From Phytophthora quininea (Eukaryota > Oomycota > Peronosporomycetes > Peronosporales > Peronosporaceae), in assembly GCA_011947345.1 (NCBI GenBank), contig JAAVTG010000773.1:1-34406 (forward strand): a stretch of 34,406 bases of DNA, read 5' to 3'. Each line of letters starts with the position of its first letter. The stretch's first letter is position 1. Made by a program: the position numbers and the translations under genes. Below are positions 11,522 through 22,345 of the stretch, one piece after another. The notes below the pieces were generated by a model that was given only the letters and a program-made list of their open reading frames with translations, made no database searches and was not told the DNA's origin.

Positions 11522-11593
11522 TGGACACACCGGGGATTGAACCCGGGGCCTTCCGCTTGCAAAGCGGACGCGCTACCACTGCGCTATGCGCCC
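11522..11593 (-). tRNA. tRNA-Ala(UGC), copy 15
   Basis: Intact 72 nt between two damaged copies; CTGGAACGCC unit. Confidence 0.93.
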
Positions 11594-12087
11594 AGCAGAA
11601 TCGTAACTAACGCCTCCATTTTTCGCGACCGCTTTCCTCGGCCCCTACGCGCCTCACACCACCTCCACCACGCCTCGCGACGCACCCACACATGCTGCAC
11701 CGACTCGCCACGTTCGGGCTGGCGTATCGTCCTCGTGGCTCTCCACACAACCGCCATCTCGACAGCGTCTAGAAACAATTGGGCGCCAGCAACCCCAACC
11801 TGTAACCTGTCCTGGGCTCTCACAGGCTCGTCAGCTCAAGTACCACCACAGCCACAGGTTCGCCACCCTTGGAGATCGTGTTTCGCGTTGCCACACCACA
11901 ACGAATGACGCCAATGTGCAAGGGCCAAAACGAGATCCGTACAGACTGGAACGCCACGGTCCCCCGCGTGGAGCGCTGGCGAAGTCGGCACACGAGTTTC
12001 GAGCCGAGAGAGGTCGTGCTGTGACGACCGGCAGCGCAGTGGGTGCGGCGTGCGCGCGTTGCAAGAGAGGTGAGTCGAACAAAGAGT

Positions 12088-12158
12088 TGGACACACCGGG
12101 GATTGATCCCGGGGCTTCCGCTTGCAAAGCGGACGCGCTACCACTGCGCTATGCGCCC
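12088..12158 (-). pseudogene. tRNA-Ala(UGC) variant with T54A and variable-loop deletion, copy 16
   Basis: 71 nt. T54 of the T loop is A (ATCAATC), which also alters box B, and one C is missing from the variable loop/T-stem base. It is the only copy with a substitution in an invariant tRNA position. Confidence 0.65.
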
Positions 12159-12650
12159 AGCAGAATCGTAACTAACGCCTCCATTTTTCGCGACCGCTTT
12201 CCTCGGCCCCTACGCGCCTCACACCACCTCCACCACGCCTCGCGACGCACCCACATGCTGCACCGACTCGCCACGTTCGGGCTGGCGTATCGTCCTCGTG
12301 GCTCTCCACACAACCGCCATCTCGATAGCGTCTAGAAACAATTGGGCGCCAGCAACCCCAACCTGTAACCTGTCCTGGGCTCTCACAGGCTCGTCAGCTC
12401 AAGTACCACCACAGCCACAGGTTCGCCACCCTTGGAGATCGTGTTTCGCGTTGCCACACCACAACGAATGACGCCAATGTGCAAGGGCCAAAACGAGATC
12501 CGTACAGACTGGAGACGCCACGGTCCCCGCGTGGAGCGCTGGCGAAGTCGGCACACGAGTTTCGAGCCGAGAGAGGTCGTGCTGTGACGACCGGCAGCGC
12601 AGTGGGTGCGGCGTGCGCGCGTTGCAAGAGAGGTGAGTCGAACAAAGAGT

Positions 12651-12721
12651 TGGACACACCGGGATTGAACCCGGGGCCTTCCGCTTGCAAAGCGGACGCG
12701 CTACCACTGCGCTATGCGCCC
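12651..12721 (-). pseudogene. tRNA-Ala(UGC) T-arm variant, copy 17
   Basis: 71 nt; same T-loop deletion as copy 14. Last unit with CAGCGCAG at marker A. Confidence 0.6.
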
Positions 12722-13216
12722 AGCAGAATCGTAACTAACGCCTCCATTTTTCGCGACCGCTTTCCTCGGCCCCTACGCGCCTCACACCACCTCCACCACG
12801 CCTCGCGACGCACCCACACATGCTGCACCGACTCGCCACGTTCGGGCTGGCGTATCGTCCTCGTGGCTCTCCACACAACCGCCATCTCGACAGCGTCTAG
12901 AAACAATTGGGCGCCAGCAACCCCAACCTGTAACCTGTCCTGGGCTCTCACAGGCTCGTCAGCTCAAGTACCACCACAGCCACAGGTTCGCCACCCTTGG
13001 AGATCGTGTTTCGCGTTGCCACACCACAACGAATGACGCCAATGTGCAAGGGCCAAAACGAGATCCGTACAGACTGGAGACGCCACGGTCCCCCGCGTGG
13101 AGCGCTGGCGAAGTCGGCACACGAGTTTCGAGCCGAGAGAGGTCGTGCTGTGACGACCGGCAGTGCAGTGGGTGCGGCGTGCGCGCGTTGCAAGAGAGGT
13201 GAGTCGAACAAAGAGT

Positions 13217-13287
13217 TGGACACACCGGGATTGAACCCGGGGCCTTCCGCTTGCAAAGCGGACGCGCTACCACTGCGCTATGCGCCC
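13217..13287 (-). pseudogene. tRNA-Ala(UGC) T-arm variant, copy 18
   Basis: 71 nt; same T-loop deletion as copy 14. First unit with CAGTGCAG at marker A. Confidence 0.6.
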
Positions 13288-13783
13288 AGCAGAATCGTAA
13301 CTAACGCCTCCATTTTTCGCGACCGCTTTCCTCGGCCCCTACGCGCCTCACACCACCTCCACCACGCCTCGCGACGCACCCACACATGCTGCACCGACTC
13401 GCCACGTTCGGGCTGGCGTATCGTCCTCGTGGCTCTCCACACAACCGCCATCTCGACAGCGTCTAGAAACAATTGGGCGCCAGCAACCCCAACCTGTAAC
13501 CTGTCCTGGGCTCTCACAGGCTCGTCAGCTCAAGTACCACCACAGCCACAGGTTCGCCACCCTTGGAGATCGTGTTTCGCGTTGCCACACCACAACGAAT
13601 GACGCCAATGTGCAAGGGCCAAAACGAGATCCGTACAGACTGGAACGCCACGGTCCCCCGCGTGGAGCGCTGGCGAAGTCGGCACACGAGTTTCGAGCCG
13701 AGAGAGGTCGTGCTGTGACGACCGGCAGTGCAGTGGGTGCGGCGTGCGCGCGTTGCAAGAGAGAAGTGAGTCGAACAAAGAGT

Positions 13784-13854
13784 TGGACACACCGGGGATT
13801 GAACCCGGGGCTTCCGCTTGCAAAGCGGACGCGCTACCACTGCGCTATGCGCCC
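13784..13854 (-). pseudogene. tRNA-Ala(UGC) variable-loop variant, copy 19
   Basis: 71 nt: the T arm is normal but one C is missing between the anticodon stem and T stem, giving a 4-nt variable region. This is milder than the T-arm lesions and may still function. The flank also has a private GAGAGAAGTGAG insertion. Confidence 0.55.
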
Positions 13855-14350
13855 AGCAGAATCGTAACTAACGCCTCCATTTTTCGCGACCGCTTTCCTC
13901 GGCCCCTACGCGCCTCACACCACCTCCACCACGCCCTCGCGACGCACCCACACATGCTGCACCGACTCGCCACGTTCGGGCTGGCGTATCGTCCTCGTGG
14001 CTCTCCACACAACCGCCATCTCGACAGCGTCTAGAAACAATTGGGCGCCAGCAACCCCAACCTGTAACCTGTCCTGGGCTCTCACAGGCTCGTCAGCTCA
14101 AGTACCACCACAGCCACAGGTTCGCCACCCTTGGAGATCGTGTTTCGCGTTGCCACACCACAACGAATGACGCCAATGTGCAAGGGCCAAAACGAGATCC
14201 GTACAGACTGGAGACGCCACGGTCCCCCGCGTGGAGCGCTGGCGAAGTCGGCACACGAGTTTCGAGCCGAGAGAGGTCGTGCTGTGACGACCGGCAGTGC
14301 AGTGGGTGCGGCGTGCGCGCGTTGCAAGAGAGGTGAGTCGAACAAAGAGT

Positions 14351-14421
14351 TGGACACACCGGGATTGAACCCGGGGCCTTCCGCTTGCAAAGCGGACGCG
14401 CTACCACTGCGCTATGCGCCC
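14351..14421 (-). pseudogene. tRNA-Ala(UGC) T-arm variant, copy 20
   Basis: 71 nt; same T-loop deletion as copy 14. Confidence 0.6.
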
Positions 14422-14914
14422 AGCAGAATCGTAACTAACGCCTCCATTTTTCGCGACCGCTTTCCTCGGCCCCTACGCGCCTCACACCACCTCCACCACG
14501 CCTCGCGACGCACCCACACATGCTGCACCGACTCGCCACGTTCGGGCTGGCGTATCGTCCTCGTGGCTCTCCACACAACCGCCATCTCGACAGCGTCTAG
14601 AAACAATTGGGCGCCAGCAACCCCAACCTGTAACCTGTCCTGGGCTCTCACAGGCTCGTCAGCTCAAGTACCACCACAGCCACAGGTTCGCCACCTTGGA
14701 GATCGTGTTTCGCGTTGCCACACCACAACGAATGACGCCAATGTGCAAGGGCCAAAACGAGATCCGTACAGACTGGAGACGCCACGGTCCCCGCGTGGAG
14801 CGCTGGCGAAGTCGGCACACGAGTTTCGAGCCGAGAGAGGTCGTGCTGTGACGACCGGCAGTGCAGTGGGTGCGGCGTGCGCGCGTTGCAAGAGAGGTGA
14901 GTCGAACAAAGAGT

Positions 14915-14986
14915 TGGACACACCGGGGATTGAACCCGGGGCCTTCCGCTTGCAAAGCGGACGCGCTACCACTGCGCTATGCGCCC
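14915..14986 (-). tRNA. tRNA-Ala(UGC), copy 21
   Basis: Intact 72 nt; the preceding spacer has CCACCTTGG in place of CCACCCTTGG. Confidence 0.93.
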
Positions 14987-15480
14987 AGCAGAATCGTAAC
15001 TAACGCCTCCATTTTTCGCGACCGCTTTCCTCGGCCCCTACGCGCCTCACACCACCTCCACCACGCCTCGCGACGCACCCACACATGCTGCACCGACTCG
15101 CCACGTTCGGGCTGGCGTATCGTCCTCGTGGCTCTCCACACAACCGCCATCTCGACAGCGTCTAGAAACAATTGGGCGCCAGCAACCCCAACCTGTAACC
15201 TGTCCTGGGCTCTCACAGGCTCGTCAGCTCAAGTACCACCACAGCCACAGGTTCGCCACCCTTGGAGATCGTGTTTCGCGTTGCCACACCACAACGAATG
15301 ACGCCAATGTGCAAGGGCCAAAACGAGATCCGTACAGACTGGAGACGCCACGGTCCCCGCGTGGAGCGCTGGCGAAGTCGGCACACGAGTTTCGAGCCGA
15401 GAGAGGTCGTGCTGTGACGACCGGCAGTGCAGTGGGTGCGGCGTGCGCGCGTTGCAAGAGAGGTGAGTCGAACAAAGAGT

Positions 15481-15551
15481 TGGACACACCGGGATTGAAC
15501 CCGGGGCCTTCCGCTTGCAAAGCGGACGCGCTACCACTGCGCTATGCGCCC
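15481..15551 (-). pseudogene. tRNA-Ala(UGC) T-arm variant, copy 22
   Basis: 71 nt; same T-loop deletion as copy 14. The spacer next to it has a private CCCTCCGACG. Confidence 0.6.
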
Positions 15552-16044
15552 AGCAGAATCGTAACTAACGCCTCCATTTTTCGCGACCGCTTTCCTCGGC
15601 CCCTACGCGCCTCACACCACCTCCACCACGCCCTCCGACGCACCCACACATGCTGCACCGACTCGCCACGTTCGGGCTGGCGTATCGTCCTCGTGGCTCT
15701 CCACACAACCGCCATCTCGACAGCGTCTAGAAACAATTGGGCGCCAGCAACCCCAACCTGTAACCTGTCCTGGGCTCTCACAGGCTCGTCAGCTCAAGTA
15801 CCACCACAGCCACAGGTTCGCCACCTTGGAGATCGTGTTTCGCGTTGCCACACCACAACGAATGACGCCAATGTGCAAGGGCCAAAACGAGATCCGTACA
15901 GACTGGAGACGCCACGGTCCCCGCGTGGAGCGCTGGCGAAGTCGGCACACGAGTTTCGAGCCGAGAGAGGTCGTGCTGTGACGACCGGCAGTGCAGTGGG
16001 TGCGGCGTGCGCGCGTTGCAAGAGAGGTGAGTCGAACAAAGAGT

Positions 16045-16115
16045 TGGACACACCGGGATTGAACCCGGGGCCTTCCGCTTGCAAAGCGGACGCGCTACCA
16101 CTGCGCTATGCGCCC
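16045..16115 (-). pseudogene. tRNA-Ala(UGC) T-arm variant, copy 23
   Basis: 71 nt; same T-loop deletion as copy 14. It shares CCACCTTGG with the copy 21 unit. Confidence 0.6.
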
Positions 16116-16610
16116 AGCAGAATCGTAACTAACGCCTCCATTTTTCGCGACCGCTTTCCTCGGCCCCTACGCGCCTCACACCACCTCCACCACGCCCTCG
16201 CGACGCACCCACACATGCTGCACCGACTCGCCACGTTCGGGCTGGCGTATCGTCCTCGTGGCTCTCCACACAACCGCCATCTCGACAGCGTCTAGAAACA
16301 ATTGGGCGCCAGCAACCCCAACCTGTAACCTGTCCTGGGCTCTCACAGGCTCGTCAGCTCAAGTACCACCACAGCCACAGGTTCGCCACCCTTGGAGATC
16401 GTGTTTCGCGTTGCCACACCACAACGAATGACGCCAATGTGCAAGGGCCAAAACGAGATCCGTACAGACTGGAGACGCCACGGTCCCCGCGTGGAGCGCT
16501 GGCGAAGTCGGCACACGAGTTTCGAGCCGAGAGAGGTCGTGCTGTGACGACCGGCAGTGCAGTGGGTGCGGCGTGCGCGCGTTGCAAGAGAGGTGAGTCG
16601 AACAAAGAGT

Positions 16611-16681
16611 TGGACACACCGGGATTGAACCCGGGGCCTTCCGCTTGCAAAGCGGACGCGCTACCACTGCGCTATGCGCCC
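16611..16681 (-). pseudogene. tRNA-Ala(UGC) T-arm variant, copy 24
   Basis: 71 nt; same T-loop deletion as copy 14; third damaged copy in a row. Confidence 0.6.
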
Positions 16682-17177
16682 AGCAGAATCGTAACTAACG
16701 CCTCCATTTTTCGCGACCGCTTTCCTCGGCCCCTACGCGCCTCACACCACCTCCACCACGCCCTCGCGACGCACCCACACATGCTGCACCGACTCGCCAC
16801 GTTCGGGCTGGCGTATCGTCCTCGTGGCTCTCCACACAACCGCCATCTCGACAGCGTCTAGAAACAATTGGGCGCCAGCAACCCCAACCTGTAACCTGTC
16901 CTGGGCTCTCACAGGCTCGTCAGCTCAAGTACCACCACAGCCACAGGTTCGCCACCCTTGGAGATCGTGTTTCGCGTTGCCACACCACAACGAATGACGC
17001 CAATGTGCAAGGGCCAAAACGAGATCCGTACAGACTGGAGACGCCACGGTCCCCCGCGTGGAGCGCTGGCGAAGTCGGCACACGAGTTTCGAGCCGAGAG
17101 AGGTCGTGCTGTGACGACCGGCAGTGCAGTGGGTGCGGCGTGCGCGCGTTGCAAGAGAGGTGAGTCGAACAAAGAGT

Positions 17178-17249
17178 TGGACACACCGGGGATTGAACCC
17201 GGGGCCTTCCGCTTGCAAAGCGGACGCGCTACCACTGCGCTATGCGCCC
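17178..17249 (-). tRNA. tRNA-Ala(UGC), copy 25
   Basis: Intact 72 nt; the 5' leader has AATCGCAAC instead of AATCGTAAC on the plus strand, a variant shared with copies 27 and 31-34. Confidence 0.93.
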
Positions 17250-17744
17250 AGCAGAATCGCAACTAACGCCTCCATTTTTCGCGACCGCTTTCCTCGGCCC
17301 CTACGCGCCTCACACCACCTCCACCACGCCTCGCGACGCACCCACACATGCTGCACCGACTCGCCACGTTCGGGCTGGCGTATCGTCCTCGTGGCTCTCC
17401 ACACAACCGCCATCTCGACAGCGTCTAGAAACAATTGGGCGCCAGCAACCCCAACCTGTAACCTGTCCTGGGCTCTCACAGGCTCGTCAGCTCAAGTACC
17501 ACCACAGCCACAGGTTCGCCACCCTTGGAGATCGTGTTTCGCGTTGCCACACCACAACGAATGACGCCAATGTGCAAGGGCCAAAACGAGATCCGTACAG
17601 ACTGGAGACGCCACGGTCCCCCGCGTGGAGCGCTGGCGAAGTCGGCACACGAGTTTCGAGCCGAGAGAGGTCGTGCTGTGACGACCGGCAGTGCAGTGGG
17701 TGCGGCGTGCGCGCGTTGCAAGAGAGGTGAGTCGAACAAAGAGT

Positions 17745-17815
17745 TGGACACACCGGGATTGAACCCGGGGCCTTCCGCTTGCAAAGCGGACGCGCTACCA
17801 CTGCGCTATGCGCCC
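17745..17815 (-). pseudogene. tRNA-Ala(UGC) T-arm variant, copy 26
   Basis: 71 nt; same T-loop deletion as copy 14, and the last copy with this exact lesion. Confidence 0.6.
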
Positions 17816-18311
17816 AGCAGAATCGTAACTAACGCCTCCATTTTTCGCGACCGCTTTCCTCGGCCCCTACGCGCCTCACACCACCTCCACCACGCCCTCG
17901 CGACGCACCCACACATGCTGCACCGACTCGCCACGTTCGGGCTGGCGTATCGTCCTCGTGGCTCTCCACACAACCGCCATCTCGACAGCGTCTAGAAACA
18001 ATTGGGCGCCAGCAACCCCAACCTGTAACCTGTCCTGGGCTCTCACAGGCTCGTCAGCTCAAGTACCACCACAGCCACAGGTTCGCCACCCTTGGAGATC
18101 GTGTTTCGCGTTGCCACACCACAACGAATGACGCCAATGTGCAAGGGCCAAAACGAGATCCGTACAGACTGGAGACGCCACGGTCCCCCGCGTGGAGCGC
18201 TGGCGAAGTCGGCACACGAGTTTCGAGCCGAGAGAGGTCGTGCTGTGACGACCGGCAGTGCAGTGGGTGCGGCGTGCGCGCGTTGCAAGAGAGGTGAGTC
18301 GAACAAAGAGT

Positions 18312-18383
18312 TGGACACACCGGGGATTGAACCCGGGGCCTTCCGCTTGCAAAGCGGACGCGCTACCACTGCGCTATGCGCCC
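18312..18383 (-). tRNA. tRNA-Ala(UGC), copy 27
   Basis: Intact 72 nt; leader variant AATCGCAAC. Confidence 0.95.
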
Positions 18384-18878
18384 AGCAGAATCGCAACTAA
18401 CGCCTCCATTTTTCGCGACCGCTTTCCTCGGCCCCTACGCGCCTCACACCACCTCCACCACGCCCTCGCGACGCACCCACACATGCTGCACCGACTCGCC
18501 ACGTTCGGGCTGGCGTATCGTCCTCGTGGCTCTCCACACAACCGCCATCTCGACAGCGTCTAGAAACAATTGGGCGCCAGCAACCCCAACCTGTAACCTG
18601 TCCTGGGCTCTCACAGGCTCGTCAGCTCAAGTACCACCACAGCCACAGGTTCGCCACCCTTGGAGATCGTGTTTCGCGTTGCCACACCACAACGAATGAC
18701 GCCAATGTGCAAGGGCCAAAACGAGATCCGTACAGACTGGAGACGCCACGGTCCCCGCGTGGAGCGCTGGCGAAGTCGGCACACGAGTTTCGAGCCGAGA
18801 GAGGTCGTGCTGTGACGACCGGCAGTGCAGTGGGTGCGGCGTGCGCGCGTTGCAAGAGAGGTGAGTCGAACAAAGAGT

Positions 18879-18950
18879 TGGACACACCGGGGATTGAACC
18901 CGGGGCCTTCCGCTTGCAAAGCGGACGCGCTACCACTGCGCTATGCGCCC
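18879..18950 (-). tRNA. tRNA-Ala(UGC), copy 28
   Basis: Intact 72 nt; leader reverts to AATCGTAAC. Confidence 0.95.
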
Positions 18951-19446
18951 AGCAGAATCGTAACTAACGCCTCCATTTTTCGCGACCGCTTTCCTCGGCC
19001 CCTACGCGCCTCACACCACCTCCACCACGCCCTCGCGACGCACCCACACATGCTGCACCGACTCGCCACGTTCGGGCTGGCGTATCGTCCTCGTGGCTCT
19101 CCACACAACCGCCATCTCGACAGCGTCTAGAAACAATTGGGCGCCAGCAACCCCAACCTGTAACCTGTCCTGGGCTCTCACAGGCTCGTCAGCTCAAGTA
19201 CCACCACAGCCACAGGTTCGCCACCCTTGGAGATCGTGTTTCGCGTTGCCACACCACAACGAATGACGCCAATGTGCAAGGGCCAAAACGAGATCCGTAC
19301 AGACTGGAGACGCCACGGTCCCCCGCGTGGAGCGCTGGCGAAGTCGGCACACGAGTTTCGAGCCGAGAGAGGTCGTGCTGTGACGACCGGCAGTGCAGTG
19401 GGTGCGGCGTGCGCGCGTTGCAAGAGAGGTGAGTCGAACAAAGAGT

Positions 19447-19518
19447 TGGACACACCGGGGATTGAACCCGGGGCCTTCCGCTTGCAAAGCGGACGCGCTA
19501 CCACTGCGCTATGCGCCC
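19447..19518 (-). tRNA. tRNA-Ala(UGC), copy 29
   Basis: Intact 72 nt; spacing of 568 bp on both sides. Confidence 0.95.
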
Positions 19519-20014
19519 AGCAGAATCGTAACTAACGCCTCCATTTTTCGCGACCGCTTTCCTCGGCCCCTACGCGCCTCACACCACCTCCACCACGCCC
19601 TCGCGACGCACCCACACATGCTGCACCGACTCGCCACGTTCGGGCTGGCGTATCGTCCTCGTGGCTCTCCACACAACCGCCATCTCGACAGCGTCTAGAA
19701 ACAATTGGGCGCCAGCAACCCCAACCTGTAACCTGTCCTGGGCTCTCACAGGCTCGTCAGCTCAAGTACCACCACAGCCACAGGTTCGCCACCCTTGGAG
19801 ATCGTGTTTCGCGTTGCCACACCACAACGAATGACGCCAATGTGCAAGGGCCAAAACGAGATCCGTACAGACTGGAGACGCCACGGTCCCCCGCGTGGAG
19901 CGCTGGCGAAGTCGGCACACGAGTTTCGAGCCGAGAGAGGTCGTGCTGTGACGACCGGCAGTGCAGTGGGTGCGGCGTGCGCGCGTTGCAAGAGAGGTGA
20001 GTCGAACAAAGAGT

Positions 20015-20086
20015 TGGACACACCGGGGATTGAACCCGGGGCCTTCCGCTTGCAAAGCGGACGCGCTACCACTGCGCTATGCGCCC
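20015..20086 (-). tRNA. tRNA-Ala(UGC), copy 30
   Basis: Intact 72 nt; the leader side carries the displaced left-end haplotype patch. Confidence 0.95.
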
Positions 20087-20165
20087 AGCAGAATCGTAAC
20101 TAACGCCTCCATTTTTCGCGACCGCTTTCCTCGGCCCCTACGCGCCTCACACCACCTCCACCACG

Positions 20166-20258
20166 CCTCCGGGACGCACCCACGCATGCTGCACCGACTC
20201 GCCACGTTCGGGCCGGCGTATCGTCCTCGTGGCTCTCCACACAACCGCCATCTTGACA
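20166..20258. repeat. Displaced left-end haplotype patch in copy 30
   Basis: Next to copy 30 the unit carries CTCCGGGACG, ACGCATG, GGGCCGGCG and CATCTTGACA together, the combination otherwise seen only in copies 1-6, about 14 kb away. The same unit keeps the right-half marker CAGTGCAG at about 19970. This is the signature of gene conversion or a double exchange, or of a local misassembly. Confidence 0.75.
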
Positions 20259-20582
20259 GCGTCTAGAAACAATTGGGCGCCAGCAACCCCAACCTGTAAC
20301 CTGTCCTGGGCTCTCACAGGCTCGTCAGCTCAAGTACCACCACAGCCACAGGTTCGCCACCCTTGGAGATCGTGTTTCGCGTTGCCACACCACAACGAAT
20401 GACGCCAATGTGCAAGGGCCAAAACGAGATCCGTACAGACTGGAGACGCCACGGTCCCCCGCGTGGAGCGCTGGCGAAGTCGGCACACGAGTTTCGAGCC
20501 GAGAGAGGTCGTGCTGTGACGACCGGCAGTGCAGTGGGTGCGGCGTGCGCGCGTTGCAAGAGAGGTGAGTCGAACAAAGAGT

Positions 20583-20654
20583 TGGACACACCGGGGATTG
20601 AACCCGGGGCCTTCCGCTTGCAAAGCGGACGCGCTACCACTGCGCTATGCGCCC
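20583..20654 (-). tRNA. tRNA-Ala(UGC), copy 31
   Basis: Intact 72 nt; leader variant AATCGCAAC; spacer has ACATG. Confidence 0.95.
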
Positions 20655-21148
20655 AGCAGAATCGCAACTAACGCCTCCATTTTTCGCGACCGCTTTCCTC
20701 GGCCCCTACGCGCCTCACACCACCTCCACCACGCCCTCGCGACGCACCCACATGCTGCACCGACTCGCCACGTTCGGGCTGGCGTATCGTCCTCGTGGCT
20801 CTCCACACAACCGCCATCTCGACAGCGTCTAGAAACAATTGGGCGCCAGCAACCCCAACCTGTAACCTGTCCTGGGCTCTCACAGGCTCGTCAGCTCAAG
20901 TACCACCACAGCCACAGGTTCGCCACCCTTGGAGATCGTGTTTCGCGTTGCCACACCACAACGAATGACGCCAATGTGCAAGGGCCAAAACGAGATCCGT
21001 ACAGACTGGAGACGCCACGGTCCCCCGCGTGGAGCGCTGGCGAAGTCGGCACACGAGTTTCGAGCCGAGAGAGGTCGTGCTGTGACGACCGGCAGTGCAG
21101 TGGGTGCGGCGTGCGCGCGTTGCAAGAGAGGTGAGTCGAACAAAGAGT

Positions 21149-21220
21149 TGGACACACCGGGGATTGAACCCGGGGCCTTCCGCTTGCAAAGCGGACGCGC
21201 TACCACTGCGCTATGCGCCC
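21149..21220 (-). tRNA. tRNA-Ala(UGC), copy 32
   Basis: Intact 72 nt; the spacer returns to GGGCCGGCG while keeping CTCGCGACG. Confidence 0.95.
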
Positions 21221-21715
21221 AGCAGAATCGCAACTAACGCCTCCATTTTTCGCGACCGCTTTCCTCGGCCCCTACGCGCCTCACACCACCTCCACCACGC
21301 CCTCGCGACGCACCCACACATGCTGCACCGACTCGCCACGTTCGGGCCGGCGTATCGTCCTCGTGGCTCTCCACACAACCGCCATCTCGACAGCGTCTAG
21401 AAACAATTGGGCGCCAGCAACCCCAACCTGTAACCTGTCCTGGGCTCTCACAGGCTCGTCAGCTCAAGTACCACCACAGCCACAGGTTCGCCACCCTTGG
21501 AGATCGTGTTTCGCGTTGCCACACCACAACGAATGACGCCAATGTGCAAGGGCCAAAACGAGATCCGTACAGACTGGAGACGCCACGGTCCCCGCGTGGA
21601 GCGCTGGCGAAGTCGGCACACGAGTTTCGAGCCGAGAGAGGTCGTGCTGTGACGACCGGCAGTGCAGTGGGTGCGGCGTGCGCGCGTTGCAAGAGAGGTG
21701 AGTCGAACAAAGAGT

Positions 21716-21785
21716 TGGACACACCGGGATTGAACCGGGGCCTTCCGCTTGCAAAGCGGACGCGCTACCACTGCGCTATGCGCCC
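21716..21785 (-). pseudogene. tRNA-Ala(UGC) T-stem double-deletion variant, copy 33
   Basis: 70 nt: one base is lost on each side of the T loop, giving CCGG-TTCAATC-CCGG. The 7-nt T loop is kept on a 4-bp stem, so the two losses look compensatory. Box B is changed to CGGTTCAATCCC context. Confidence 0.6.
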
Positions 21786-22273
21786 AGCAGAATCGCAACT
21801 AACGCCTCCATTTTTCGCGACCGCTTTCCTCGGCCCCTACGCGCCTCACACCACCTCCACCACGCCCTCGCGACGCACCCACACATGCTGCACCGACTCG
21901 CCACGTTCGGGCCGGCGTATCGTCCTCGTGGCTCTCCACACAACCGCCATCTCGACAGCGTCTAGAAACAATTGGGCGCCAGCAACCCCAACCTGTAACC
22001 TGTCCTGGGCTCTCACAGGCTCGTCAGCTCAAGTACCACCACAGCCACAGGTTCGCCACCCTTGGAGATCGTGTTTCGCGTTGCCACACCACAACGAATG
22101 ACGCCAATGTGCAAGGGCCAAAACGAGATCCGTACAGACTGGAGACGCCACGGTCCCCCGCGGAGCGCTGGCGAAGTCGGCACACGAGTTTCGAGCCGAG
22201 AGAGGTCGTGCTGTGACGACCGGCAGTGCAGTGGGTGCGGCGCGTTGCAAGAGAGGTGAGTCGAACAAAGAGT

Positions 22274-22345
22274 TGGACACACCGGGGATTGAACCCGGGG
22301 CCTTCCGCTTGCAAAGCGGACGCGCTACCACTGCGCTATGCGCCC
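22274..22345 (-). tRNA. tRNA-Ala(UGC), copy 34
   Basis: Intact 72 nt and the last copy. Its 3' flank is the most diverged (GGGTGCGGCGCG, about 6 bp lost, and CCGCGGAGCG). Its upstream spacer continues to the array end at 22582. Confidence 0.94.

Larger units (their letters stand above)
6836..11593. repeat. Dimeric higher-order repeat within the array (period about 1135 bp)
   Basis: Just left of the tRNA, units alternate between CTGGAACGCC (copies 7, 9, 11, 13, 15) and CTGGAGACGCC (copies 8, 10, 12, 14). Adjacent tRNA spacing alternates 568/567 bp over copies 7-12, so the amplified module here is two units long. Confidence 0.7.
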
